A stretch of DNA of 25,637 bases from Coemansia sp. RSA 922 (GCA_027577415.1 JANBQS010000224.1:1-25637); one strand, 5' to 3'; shown: positions 7,630-16,875, counted from the stretch's first letter. Numbers and translations are program-made. The notes: generated by a model not told the origin, from the sequence alone.

Positions 7630-10600
7630 ATGAACGACGGACACACGTACGGCCACGGGCATGGCCACGGACAGCAGCTGCCGGCCTCTAGCTCTCACCA
7701 CCGTCTTTCAGACTACCAAGATGACATGTACGACGAGCACGATGATGACTTGGACTACGCCGAGCCTTTGCCTGCTCCCGGCCGCCAGGAGACTCCTGAC
7801 GCATTTATTCCACGCCGTAGTGCTCCGGCTCCGCCGCGCAGCAAGCACTCGGCCACAGCGTCGCAGGTCTCGGCGGCCTCGGCTGGGCCCAGCACTATCA
7901 CTGCCTACTCCAATGGTAGCAGCAATAACGGTGTGCCACAGCCAAAGGACTCGCGCAACATGGTGCCTGCGCGCATGGCTCCTCCGCCGCCCAAAAAGAC
8001 CGGCAATGGCCCCCAGAACGCCGCTGCTACCCTGCAGCGCAGCAAGACTACCGGCGGCTCCACTCTGCCTACTCGCAAGTACTCGGACGGCAGGCCCCTG
8101 AACAGCACTTATCTGGGTCAGCTTGAGCCTATTCAGGTCGATGCTAACCAAAACAACAAGACCTTCAAGGGTGCTGTCAACAAGCTATTCTCTTCGATGT
8201 TCGGTAAGGACTCAGGTACGCATCAAAACTATTCACTTGCTCACTTGCCTGTTTGTCATGCGGTCCTTTATAATCGGTCCATGTGCACTAAACTCTTCGC
8301 CTCTATTGTCTTGTTTAGATTCGCTGTCGGGCGAGAGCCGGTCAGAGATCTCAGCGCCATACAATCCTATCCACCTTACCCATGTTGGATTCAACAACGA
8401 GACTGGCGAGTTTACGGTACGTACTCTTATCTCCATACTTTACTGGTTGTAAAAAAAAGCGGCATATGGCTGCTACGTCTTCTCACCCCGCATGCCCATG
8501 TTGCCATGCTATAATTACGGCATGTCTATGCTGTGCCATGGCTTGACAGCATGGCTCCTTCCCTCTCCTCTCTGAGTCACTGGCCTCTACTATACTCGCC
8601 TCTTGCCTGGCCATTATGCACTAAGTGGTTGACCTGAGATACTACAGAGACGGCGTGGATGTTAGGCATGCCGATGACTTTGTCATAAACAAGGCCCCCT
8701 CCTTCTCTCACATTTTTTCACTGACTGTGAAGATGAAAATACGCACGCTATGTCTGGACGGCACTCTCCCCCACCTGCATTGCCTGGCGTGAGCCCGCTT
8801 GCGTCCTATGCTTGGGGTTATGCTTTTTTATGTGTGATGTCAGGATAAAAGGATCTGCGACATGCTTCTTTTTTTTCCGGCCCACCCAAAGAGTAAAAAA
8901 GCGCCTAGTGCTGTTTTTACCTATATTTTTATAGGATATGCTGCTTTGTTGTCTTTTTTTTTGTTGTTGTTACTGGTCTGGCCTCCCCTCCCCTCATCCC
9001 ATGTCTGGATAATCTGTGCTAATCTTTGCGACTTGCACGTTTTCCACACGATAAAATGGTTTCTTGCTGTAGGGCTTGCCACGCGAATGGTCTATTATGC
9101 TCCGCGAGGCGGGTATTTCCAAGCAAGATCAGGAGGCCAATCCTCAGGCAGTGGTCGAGGTGATGCGCTTTTACCAGGAGAACACAAAGCACCAGGACGA
9201 CATGGTGTGGCAGAAGATGGCCAGCTTAGAGCAGCAACAGCAACAGCAGGGCTCGCCTGCCTCTGACGCCGGACGCCAGCAGCAGCAGCAAGGGATGTAT
9301 GGCCACGCAGAACCACGCCGGGGCTCGCCTCCACCGCAGCTCCCCCAAATCGGCGAGCATGTTGTGCACAAGAAGCCCTCCAACATCAACACCACATCGT
9401 ATGCCAGGCGTGAAGAGCAAAATTCGTCCTCATCTTCATCCCAAGTCGACCAGTATTCTCCGCAGTACCAGGGCTCTCATTCGCGTGGCCAGTCAAGCGC
9501 CCCTGCCGCTGCCTCTGCTGCCGTTGCCCATGCACCGTACCGTAGTCACCAGCACACCAACAGCGATGGCTCCAGACAGCAGCCGCCGCAGCAGCAACAG
9601 CCAACGAGTACGATGAACAAGCTCCAGCATGCCTTTGACGATGACGCCGAGCAGACGAGATACCGCCAGCCTCAGCGGTCGACGACGACAAAGGGCCATT
9701 ATGGCGCACAGCCTAAAGCTCACGGCGCACAGCCCGCCCCCGGTCCTGCTGCCGCGTATCAGCAGCAGCAGTCAGCGGTACCGACACCCTCAGCGCAGTC
9801 GTCGTCGTCTGGTCTGAAAAAGCAGCCCTCGTTTAACGTGCTGCAACAGCAGGCGCAGCAGCAACAGCAGATTCAGGACCAGCAGCACGCACTTAAGCGG
9901 GGAGCTACTTTGCCAAGCAACCACCGAGACAATCAGCAGATGCAGCAGCCGTACCCTGGTATGCCAGCTCAAGGCGCACAGCAGCCTATGCACCATGGTG
10001 TACACCCGTCGGCATCGTCCTCGGGATTGAAGAAGCAGCCCAGTAACCACCAAATTAAGCGCGGACCTGGACCCCCGGCCAATCCCTATGGTCAGCCACC
10101 GCCTCAGCAGCAGCAGCAAGCGCCACAAGTGCAGCAGGCAATGTACCAGTCAAAGCCGGCTGTCGGCCAGCCCATGCAGCAACAGCAGCAGCCGGCTGGC
10201 GTGCAGCGCCACAAGACAATGCCCAAGGCAAGCACGCAGCAGCCGCAGATGCCGCCACAACAGCAGCAGCCGATGAGCAACAACGGCGCAGCAGCAGGAG
10301 CCGTACCGCGCCCCCGGCCGCGGCAGCAGCACCAACCATCGACGGACGAGGTAGTCGACCGGCTCAAACAGATCTGTAATCCAAACGACCCGATGCTGCT
10401 CTACCGCAACTTTGTTAAGATCGGCCAAGGCGCATCCGGCGGCGTGTACACGGCGCAGCCAGTGGGCAGTCCCAACATTGTCGCCATCAAGCAGATGAAC
10501 TTGGAGAAGCAGCCCAAGAAGGATCTGATCATCAACGAGATCCTGGTCATGCGGGAGAGCAAGCACAAGAACATTGTCAACTTTATCGACAGCTTTTTGC

Positions 10601-11235
10601 ACCGCGGCGATCTGTGGGTTGTCATGGAGTACATGGAGGGCGGTAGCTTGACGGACGTCGTGACCAACAACCTGATGACCGAGGGGCAGATCGCCACTGT
10701 ATGTCGCGAGACGCTTGAGGGGCTCGAGCACTTGCACGCAAAGGGCGTCATCCATCGTGATATCAAGTCGGACAATGTTCTATTGTCGATGAATGGAGAT
10801 ATCAAGCTGACTGACTTTGGATTCTGCGCCCAGCTGACCGAGAGCATGGCTAAGCGCACGACGATGGTGGGCACGCCGTACTGGATGTCGCCTGAGGTGG
10901 TTATGCGCAAGGAGTACGGGCCCAAAGTCGACGTGTGGTCGCTCGGCATCATGGCTATTGAGATGGTCGAGGGTGAGCCACCGTACTTGAACGAGAACCC
11001 ATTGCGCGCGCTCTACCTTATTGCCACTACGGGTACGCCCAAGATCCAGAACCCGGAGACTCTGTCGCCCATCTTTAGGGACTTTTTGGGCCAGGCACTC
11101 GAGGTGAAGGCCGAGAAGCGGCCCGATGCCACAGAGCTCTTGCGTCATCCGTTCTTGCAAAAAGCTGAGCCGCTGCGCTCCCTCGCTCCGCTCATCCGTG
11201 CTGCCCGAGAGTCCATCCGCACAGCACCTCACTAA
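7630..11235 (+). CDS. ste20: Ste20/PAK-family p21-activated Ser/Thr kinase, three exons
   Basis: The exons are 7630-8215, 8319-8416 and 9073-11235, joined in phase to give 948 residues. Ste20/PAK kinases bind GTP-loaded Cdc42/Rac through a CRIB motif and start MAPK and polarity signalling at the cell cortex. The CRIB begins at residue 206 ([15 protein letters not shown], His214 and His217) and continues across the second junction into GLPREW. A Gln-rich disordered linker of about 400 residues follows. The kinase domain covers about 672-925: glycine loop GQGASGGV, Lys701 in VAIK, Asp791 in HRDIKSDN, Asp809 in DFGFC, and activation loop [11 protein letters not shown] with the likely autophosphorylated Thr825. 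No PH domain precedes the CRIB, and blocks such as [13 protein letters not shown] and RKEYGPKVD match Ste20 better than Cla4. The protein ends [11 protein letters not shown], the Gbeta-docking motif known from yeast Ste20. One departure is WMSPE where most PAKs have WMAPE. The start is the first ATG after the leader. Confidence 0.93.
8216..8318 (+). other. Intron 1 of ste20
   Basis: The donor is TCAG|GTACGC and the acceptor is TTGTTTAG|ATTCG, 103 bp. The split codon G|AT gives Asp196. Splicing joins SSMFGKDS to [12 protein letters not shown] without loss of frame and removes a run of unrelated sequence. Confidence 0.85.
8417..9072 (+). other. Intron 2 of ste20, inside the CRIB region
   Basis: The donor is TTTACG|GTACGT and the acceptor is TTCTTGCTGTAG|GGC, 656 bp, phase 0. 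It joins ETGEFT to GLPREW and so rebuilds the CRIB-adjacent consensus TGxFxGLPxxW. It is six times longer than intron 1. The interior has stops in all frames and I see no gene in it. Confidence 0.85.
9226..10335 (+). repeat. CAG/CAA-rich polyglutamine tracts in the Ste20 linker
   Basis: Many interrupted runs of CAG and CAA codons encode short Gln tracts of up to about six residues, with Pro, Ser and Ala between them. The mixed CAG/CAA codons argue for a maintained Gln-rich linker and against a recent pure microsatellite expansion. Opposite-strand frames across this region read as runs of Leu or Cys and are artefacts of the repeat. Confidence 0.85.
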
Positions 11236-11570
11236 AAGCATATTTTTCCTACTCGTATGAGACTGCGTCCACTGTTATTTTTTTCTTTCTCTCTGTTTAG
11301 CTTGGCAGATGCGTGGTGCACGAGAAGAGTTTCCACATATCTGTCACTTTTTTCTCTTTCTTTTCTATATATATATTATGAACACTCAATATGTAGTAGG
11401 TGTATAGCGAGGTGTAACTGTGGCTTAGCTCTGGTGGATCGCCCTCGTCTGCGACGTGTCAGGCTCTCCGATTATTCTCAATTGGGTTTCGACTCAGCGC
11501 TCTCTCTTCTTCTTTCTGCATCGCCATTTTCGTTACTTAATTATATTTGTCTCTATTGTTGCTATAAGCA
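11236..11570. other. Intergenic region between ste20 and the F-box-like relic
   Basis: This T-rich 3' flank of ste20 leads into CT-rich sequence. A TA-rich run (CTATATATATATTATG) around 11367-11381 could serve as a TATA element for the downstream relic. I see no gene. Confidence 0.4.
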
Positions 11571-13255
11571 ATGCCCTCCTTGTCGCCGTTTCAGGCACTC
11601 CCTCCTCACGTCGTCCAGATGGTTGTCGATTACATTCCCGGTCGCAACCATGGACTTCTCTATGATGAATATGATGACACCAAGGAAAACATGGCCCGCC
11701 ATATGGCTCTCCTGTGAACCTGTTCCAACTTTCGCGCCATAGTTCAGTTGCGCTACTGTCGCGCCCTCTGTCTACAGCTTATCGACAAGACGGACATGGT
11801 GAAATCTGCGCAAACCTCGTGGCCTTTCCGCCCCAAAGACCTCGGCTATCCCACACGTCATTTTGTCAAGGACCTCAAGATTGAGTTGAGTATGCCGGGT
11901 ATCTACTCCGGCCAGACGCTGAAGCTACTCTCTCGTGGACCCTACAATGGCTGCGCATTTCCGCTGGTGCGCTCGCTTACATTTACATTCATCCCACCTC
12001 CGTGGCGTCGGCGTAATTATATTGTGGCAAGCCGGTTAAGGACCAACACCAATATTAGCGCCCTTGTGCAGCGAATCAAGGTGATGGCGCCCAGGCTTGA
12101 CAAAGTCAATGTTGCCGTTCACGAGTACAGCCCCTACCGTTCTCAAAGCACGATTCAAGACTTTAGCAGCTTGGTTTCACAGTTATTCCAGCTGGCTAGC
12201 CGCATCGAGTACAACACCCACATCGAAACGACGCCCATGGATCTGCAGTTAGACAATATTCGCAACTTGGTACACATCAATTGCACCTGCTTTAACAGCA
12301 GCAACGAGGCTGTGCAGCTGGCGCGGCAGAGTGCGTCGACGCTTCAAATTCTCGTCATTAAATTCACCAGGCGACGGACATATCTGGTCTCGTTCAAGAT
12401 AGCGATGGCAATTACGCAGAGTACCCGTGCTTGCGTACTTTGAAGCTAAAGTGTCCCAGGCGATTACGCTTATCGCAGCGGCCGGTATTTGGCGGTGTAT
12501 CTTTTTTTCCCAGACTGCAGCGCCTGGTTATCAAGGCGGACTATCCATTCGGCGACGACACGCTGTTCAGGGGAAACGCAGCGACACTCGAAGATCTAAG
12601 CATGAGGATGGATCCCGAAATGGTAGCCATGTTTAAGGAGTACGACGTGTTCTCGCCTAGCAGACATTTGAAGCTGCGTTGTGTTGAAGTGGGAAATATG
12701 CGAAGTCTCATACCGAACCCCTTTGCCACCTCTGTCGAATACACGCAGTATGTGTTGGACATGGCACCTGGCGCTTCAGTGCTTGTAATCTACGGCGTGC
12801 CTGCAAATCAGACGTTTCAGCCTGTACTATCGCTGCTTGGCGAGCATACCAGCATTCGGGTCCTGCGATTGCCATTTACAAGCATGTGTCTTTGGGACGC
12901 CCTGGTGTTAATCAAGTCGCTCCCTCTTCTCACACATCTGCATACTATGTCGATAAGTCTTGGTGCCATGCCTGCTGGTGTCAATTTAGATATGCTCCCT
13001 ATGTACATGTGTTCGACGTATACCTCGATGTGCAAGCGATTCCGGCGCTGGAGCGTTGAGTACAGCGAGAAAGACCCTTCCAAGGATACCGTTACGTGTG
13101 TGCTGCTGCTGGCGCTGGTTTGCCCTAATTTTGACCACTCTGCGCTAGAGTACCGCCTGCATGGGTCGTTCATGGCACAAATGAAAATGGCCCTTGCCTT
13201 GCGTGAATATGAGCACTACTCGTCACGCTTGCGCTGCTTATTGCGCCTTGCGTAG
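11571..13255 (+). pseudogene. F-box-like / leucine-rich-repeat-type protein, broken by a TGA and a -1 frameshift
   Basis: One family protein of about 560 codons can be followed through three pieces. It starts at ATG 11571 (LPPHVVQMVVDYI, an F-box-like helix). A TGA at 11715-11717 interrupts it after MALL, directly before TCSNFRAI. The same frame continues through RHFVKDLKIEL and CAFPLVRSLTF. At about 12369-12371 one base is missing, and the protein goes on in the next frame (TDISGL, YPCLRTLKL, YPFGDDTLFRGNAATLE, VLLLALVCPNF) to TAG at 13255. From memory of proteins annotated in Coemansia, this pattern belongs to a large F-box-like family in which the interrupted position is usually Trp (LLW.C.NFR). 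The biochemical role of that family is unproven; F-box proteins generally select targets for SCF ubiquitin ligases. The rest is well kept, so the decay looks recent. A sequencing error cannot be excluded. Its 3' end lies 17 bp from the stop of the convergent acyltransferase gene. Confidence 0.75.
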
Positions 13256-13272
13256 TATATTTAGCATCTTAA

Positions 13273-14565
13273 TTAATAAACTTGATCAGCATAGCTCATA
13301 AACTCTTCGTCGCTTAAAAACGACGCCAAGATGCTTTCAGGCAAGCAAATGTTCGCGAGAAACCCGCTAGCGCCATCGTCTATAGCGTGGACAATGTATG
13401 GAGTACAGAACGAGCGCAGCTGTGCAGTACCCATCTTTCCCAGCCCGAAATCCACTTGCCTCAAAGGCAAACGTGTCATGTTTGAGAACGCCGTAGACGG
13501 CGAGTCTGTAGCGCCCAATGTAGCCAGGATATCCGGCGCTCCATTCTCCATTACCTCGATAAACTGTAGAAGTCCTGCCGCTGAGCCATTTCGGGTGTAT
13601 TTGCGGATGAGCCGAGCAACAGGAACTAACCCATGGTCTAGAACGAAGGATTTCGTGGCAAACATAGGGCACAGTACAATCATGTTGCCCAAGAAGTTGA
13701 TGATTCCTACAGCATCACGCAGGTCTTTGGGTCCGCCAGAATACGTATACTCAGAAGTGGATCCATGGCTGACGAGTGCCCGTGCGTGTGCGCGCCAGAA
13801 TAAGGCGACCACCATGTCGTTAGTCGAGCACACTTCTTCACCATCCTTGCCACCAATAATGGCTATCTCCTTGAGTCGACGCAAAGATTCGGCTCTCAGC
13901 ACAAACTGGTATGAGCCCACTCGTCCTTGAGTCTGCAGAGCACCAGCAGTAGCCGGCGTGATCTGATGCAAGTGTCTGACATACGAATCATCCACTTTCT
14001 CGTCTCCTTTGAGGCTAGCCGTGAGCATCTCGCGCTCCCGGTCGCGGCTGCTCCACATCGCCACTGGCTCATATTCAGGGTCAACGCACGCCCGACCAAT
14101 GCTCATCGCTATATCTGCCGCTGCCGCACCGTCGCCCAAAATATGGTGAGTGGCAGTGGCCACGGCTACTCCGCCACAACTGAGCCCAAATACCCACACA
14201 CGGAGTACTGGTAGACCTTCAATGTCCGGAGTAACGCTGGGGATAGCCTCGAATAGCTGAGAGTACTTTTCTTGGTTAAACCCGTCCCTTTCCATTTCGA
14301 CAAAAGTGTACGGCACTTCGGTACAGGTGACTGACACTTTGCTTTCGGCAGTGTACTCGACGCGGACTGGAGTTCCTTCACGAAAAGCTCCACCTAGCTC
14401 AGGAGTTGCTGCGACTACCTTGTCTACTCCCAGCTGTACTTGCTGAGTTACTTCTGCTAGCGAAGTCGTGGGCGGGCGCGGGTAGAACCAAATCAGTCCA
14501 ATATATACCCGCATAAAACTGTCACTCCTATTGACATTGAGAGACATAGGTAGAGGGAAAGCCAT
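13273..14565 (-). CDS. BAHD-family acyltransferase (PF02458-type)
   Basis: A single-exon gene of 430 residues reads from ATG 14565 to TAA. BAHD enzymes move an acyl group from acyl-CoA to an alcohol or amine, usually on specialised metabolites. The catalytic HxxxDG motif is present as HHILGDG at residues 140-146, with His and Asp intact. The second family motif, DFGWG, is DFGLG at 372-376, a Trp-to-Leu change in a mostly structural element. The N-terminal strand (MRVYIGLIWFYPRP) is where family members begin, so the start is plausible, and the length is close to the usual 430-480. TTTTTATTAG sits right before the ATG on the minus strand and could be the end of a 5'-UTR intron. No polyketide, terpene or peptide synthase gene is in the window, so the substrate is unknown. 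It lies tail-to-tail with the F-box-like relic. Confidence 0.85.
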   Translation of the reverse strand: MAFPLPMSLNVNRSDSFMRVYIGLIWFYPRPPTTSLAEVTQQVQLGVDKVVAATPELGGAFREGTPVRVEYTAESKVSVTCTEVPYTFVEMERDGFNQEKYSQLFEAIPSVTPDIEGLPVLRVWVFGLSCGGVAVATATHHILGDGAAAADIAMSIGRACVDPEYEPVAMWSSRDREREMLTASLKGDEKVDDSYVRHLHQITPATAGALQTQGRVGSYQFVLRAESLRRLKEIAIIGGKDGEEVCSTNDMVVALFWRAHARALVSHGSTSEYTYSGGPKDLRDAVGIINFLGNMIVLCPMFATKSFVLDHGLVPVARLIRKYTRNGSAAGLLQFIEVMENGAPDILATLGATDSPSTAFSNMTRLPLRQVDFGLGKMGTAQLRSFCTPYIVHAIDDGASGFLANICLPESILASFLSDEEFMSYADQVY

Positions 14566-14733
14566 CCTAATAAAAAATTAAAAGAAATTTGAGAGAAGTA
14601 GAGATATGAGGGAGAAGGTGTTTGTTTCGCGAGAGAGGGGGTTAGAATAATGCACAACGTCAGCCACTTGATGTCTTGGGCAATTGTTGTCTAAATGCGG
14701 GCTCACCCCTATTCCGCTCCAGTCAGTAACAAT

Positions 14734-14750
14734 TGACATCGTTGATGTCA
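14734..14750. promoter_or_regulatory. Perfect palindrome upstream of the acyltransferase
   Basis: The 17-bp sequence is TGACATC-GTT-GATGTCA, two perfect 7-bp arms with a 3-bp spacer, 170 bp upstream of the ATG at 14565. A second smaller inverted repeat (GTGC-CGCA-GCAC) follows directly. The symmetry fits binding by a dimeric transcription factor. No factor can be named from the sequence. Confidence 0.35.
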
Positions 14751-14817
14751 GTGCCGCAGCACAACCAAGTAGTTCATCACTCCTTTTTTGTTAAAAAAAA
14801 TTACTACATAGGCCTAC

Positions 14818-14864
14818 TAAAAGATTACATGCCGAGTCCCCGACGCAAGGTCTACGATGGGTTG
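14818..14864 (+). repeat. Direct repeat, copy A (47 bp)
   Basis: It aligns without gaps to 16037-16083, with 38 of 47 positions identical. The best-kept core is GTCCCCGACGCAAGG, and both copies end ATGGGTTG. The copy begins TAAAAGA. It lies just beyond the stop codon of the 202-residue orphan gene. It does not match tRNA A or B boxes. Confidence 0.7.
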
Positions 14865-14882
14865 TACTATTTCATAAAGCAG

Positions 14883-15491
14883 TTAAACGTCGCCTGTGGT
14901 AGAGAGCAATAGTTCGACTAACACATTGTATGCTGACAAGATATCATTGTCTTCTATGGAGTATAGCAATGCACAAAATAACTCCTTGTATTCTGGCCTG
15001 CTACACAGCTCAACTGAGGGACTAACCAAAGCATCCAATAACTCCTTGTGTCGTGGCATTTGATCATAACAACTTGGGGGATTGGCCAATGCCTCTATGA
15101 ACTCATCCCTTGATATATTCACATTCATTTGACCGACCCTTATTGCTGTACCCATGATTATATCATAGTCCTTTGATCCCTCACAAAACTTTTTTCTATA
15201 ATAATTCCAAGATTTTCCATGCACAATTATAAATCGCGTCATTTTAGTTATGCTATTATCTGGATATTCTTTTGAACTGTTTTTGCCAATGTAATGATAA
15301 ACGATACCCTCGGTAGCAACATGTACGGAAATGTTATCCATACCGCGAGCTGCAAAGTAATCTTTTACATGTATAGCAGCGGTTTTGCAAGTTTTAACAT
15401 TTACTGGAATAGAAATGTCTTCGCAACGCGTCAGCTCATCATCCTTATAACTTCGATATGTATATACTTCGTAATTATTTGTTTCCTCCAT
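14883..15491 (-). CDS. Hypothetical 202-residue protein with four C-terminal 20-residue repeats
   Basis: This single open frame runs from ATG 15491 to TAA and is AT-rich compared with the conserved genes around it. I recognise no family. Residues 1-120 look like a mixed alpha/beta domain (strands such as FIIVHGKSW and GIVYHYIG). Residues from about 122 to the end form four units of exactly 20 residues, aligned on R-x-K-E-L-L-x-A-L: SRDEFIEAL, PRHKELLDAL, PEYKELFCAL and SAYNVLVELL. The pattern suggests a small helical solenoid or a peptide-binding repeat. There is no signal peptide or membrane segment. TACCTATAG precedes the ATG and might be a splice acceptor, so an upstream exon is possible. 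Three ATF/CRE-type sites lie 240-360 bp upstream. The gene sits between two 47-bp direct repeats and may belong to a small inserted segment. Confidence 0.6.
   Translation of the reverse strand: MEETNNYEVYTYRSYKDDELTRCEDISIPVNVKTCKTAAIHVKDYFAARGMDNISVHVATEGIVYHYIGKNSSKEYPDNSITKMTRFIIVHGKSWNYYRKKFCEGSKDYDIIMGTAIRVGQMNVNISRDEFIEALANPPSCYDQMPRHKELLDALVSPSVELCSRPEYKELFCALLYSIEDNDILSAYNVLVELLLSTTGDV
14911..15120 (-). repeat. Four tandem 60-bp repeats encoding 20-residue units
   Basis: Windows starting at 14911, 14971, 15031 and 15091 align at exactly 60-bp spacing. The two middle units are the most alike at DNA level: both contain AATAACTCCTTGT followed three bases later by TGGC (plus strand). The outer units are diverged but keep spacing and reading phase. 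Origin by tandem duplication of a 60-bp coding unit is the simplest explanation. Confidence 0.7.
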
Positions 15492-15725
15492 CTATAGGTA
15501 TGTTTGGGTAAGTAAATCCTAAAATGCGGGTGTGTTAACTGGTCAGATAAATAGTAGAGGGGAAGATGGGAATAAAGGAGAAGAAAAGGCAGCGCCCAGA
15601 AACAGGCTTTTTATACCATAGGTGGAGTGAAAGCAACTGGCAAAAATGGAGGTGGAGAGCATTTGGCCAAGTTTCTCCCCAACCATTCTATAGTGGTTGG
15701 AAGAAGGCAAAAGCAAAGACACCTC

Positions 15726-15852
15726 TTACGTCATACCAAAAGGAATAGCTGTAAAGAGATATAGTGTTTTTTTTTGATGACGTAAAGCAAGTGGTGAGCA
15801 AAAAGCTACAAAAGGGTGCTGCAATTTATTTTAAAGTCCAGGAATGACGTAT
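15726..15852. promoter_or_regulatory. Cluster of three ATF/CRE-like sites
   Basis: TTACGTCA lies at 15726-15733, TGACGTAA at 15778-15785 and TGACGTAT at 15845-15852. The first two are the same 8-mer on opposite strands and match the half-palindromic CRE bound by Atf1/CREB-type bZIP factors. Spacing is 52 and 67 bp. The nearest start codon is that of the orphan gene (15491, minus), about 235 bp away. Confidence 0.45.
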
Positions 15853-16036
15853 TTTTAAAAGCCCAAAGACGTCCCTACTTTTCAAAGGTTCTTTTTGCCG
15901 AAGCCAGCACCAGCCAGTGCAGAGCTGTCTTGAGGGGATGCTGCAAATTGATTAGAGTAAATCACATTCATGCCAAAGCGGGCGAATTAGTGGGTGCAGC
16001 TGCCATTGTCCATAGCTAACTGCAACTAGCTAAATA

Positions 16037-16083
16037 TAAAAGACCACACACCGGGTCCCCGACGCAAGGCTGACAATGGGTTG
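16037..16083 (+). repeat. Direct repeat, copy B (47 bp)
   Basis: This is the partner of 14818-14864, in the same orientation and 1,219 bp away. It overlaps a complete TATAAAAG box (16035-16042) where copy A has ACTAAAAG. The shared block therefore looks like a core promoter plus the first transcribed bases, or the end of a small mobile element. Confidence 0.7.
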
Positions 16084-16875
16084 CTAAAAAGGAGAATAGC
16101 CTATAAAAGCAGGATCAGAGAAGAGAAAGATATAAGGCAAAGTGGTTCCATAGAGTACCTTTTAAAAAAAGGCGCCACTTTCCGCCGCGTATCTCGCAAG
16201 TCCACGCGCCATCCCGCGACTACTCCGGGCTCAAGTTTAGGCCGTTGTGGGCGCTGGTTGGTAATGCGAAGGTGATTATCCGCTAGTCCAAATACGCCCC
16301 ATTGCTTCTGAGGCGTGTTCCAGCCGCAATTTACATTAGTTGATGACCTGGAGTTTGCACAATCAGGTCACACTTTTTGTTGATTGTTCTCTCATAGACG
16401 ATGTTAATCATGTGCTTACCAATGCTCTTTTTGGGGGAGCCGCTTAGTGCAATTGCGACATGTGCGATTTTTGCCAAGAGTGAATTCCGATGAGGTGTTC
16501 AAAAGGTGCTTCTGATGGTCGTACTGGATTTGTTAGTAGTAGATCATCGGCTCATTATTCGACTATATTAGGCAAGTGCGCTATTACTCCCACTAGCCCA
16601 ATGTTTGACTAGGCGGAAATCGGTAGCCAATTGCCAGGCACTAAAAGATGATTGCAGTACGGAAAATGGTTTTCGCCGCATCGGCGTTACTGGGGCTTGA
16701 TGTTCTCCGCTAGATAAAGGCGGACCGGCAATCCTCATGCAAAATACTAGCGCGCGCTCACTTGTCGATCCATATTGCCAATGCCGCTAATCCGATGGTG
16801 GTTAGTGCGACATTGGTTAGCTTATTGCAAATACGCGGAGGTGAGGTGCGCCAAATGATCATCTTGCCCAATTAT

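Larger units (their letters stand above)
14566..14882. other. Promoter side of the acyltransferase and 3' flank of the orphan gene
   Basis: The 317 bases hold an AT-rich leader next to the acyltransferase ATG, a perfect inverted repeat at 14734-14750 and one copy of the 47-bp direct repeat at 14818-14864. There is no clear TATA box on the minus strand and no gene. Confidence 0.45.

Noticed and set aside
7282..7701. 139-codon minus-strand frame in the ste20 leader
   Set aside because: It arises from the T-rich leader (Lys/Arg-rich on the other strand) and overlaps the ste20 start; no homology pattern.
10055..10755. Minus-strand frames rich in Leu, Cys or Ala opposite the Ste20 linker and kinase
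   Set aside because: They are the reverse complement of CAG/CAA repeats and of the kinase domain.
14818..14864. tRNA, 5S rRNA or SINE origin for the 47-bp repeat
   Set aside because: No A box, B box or 5S internal control region is visible on either strand, and no A-rich tail follows.
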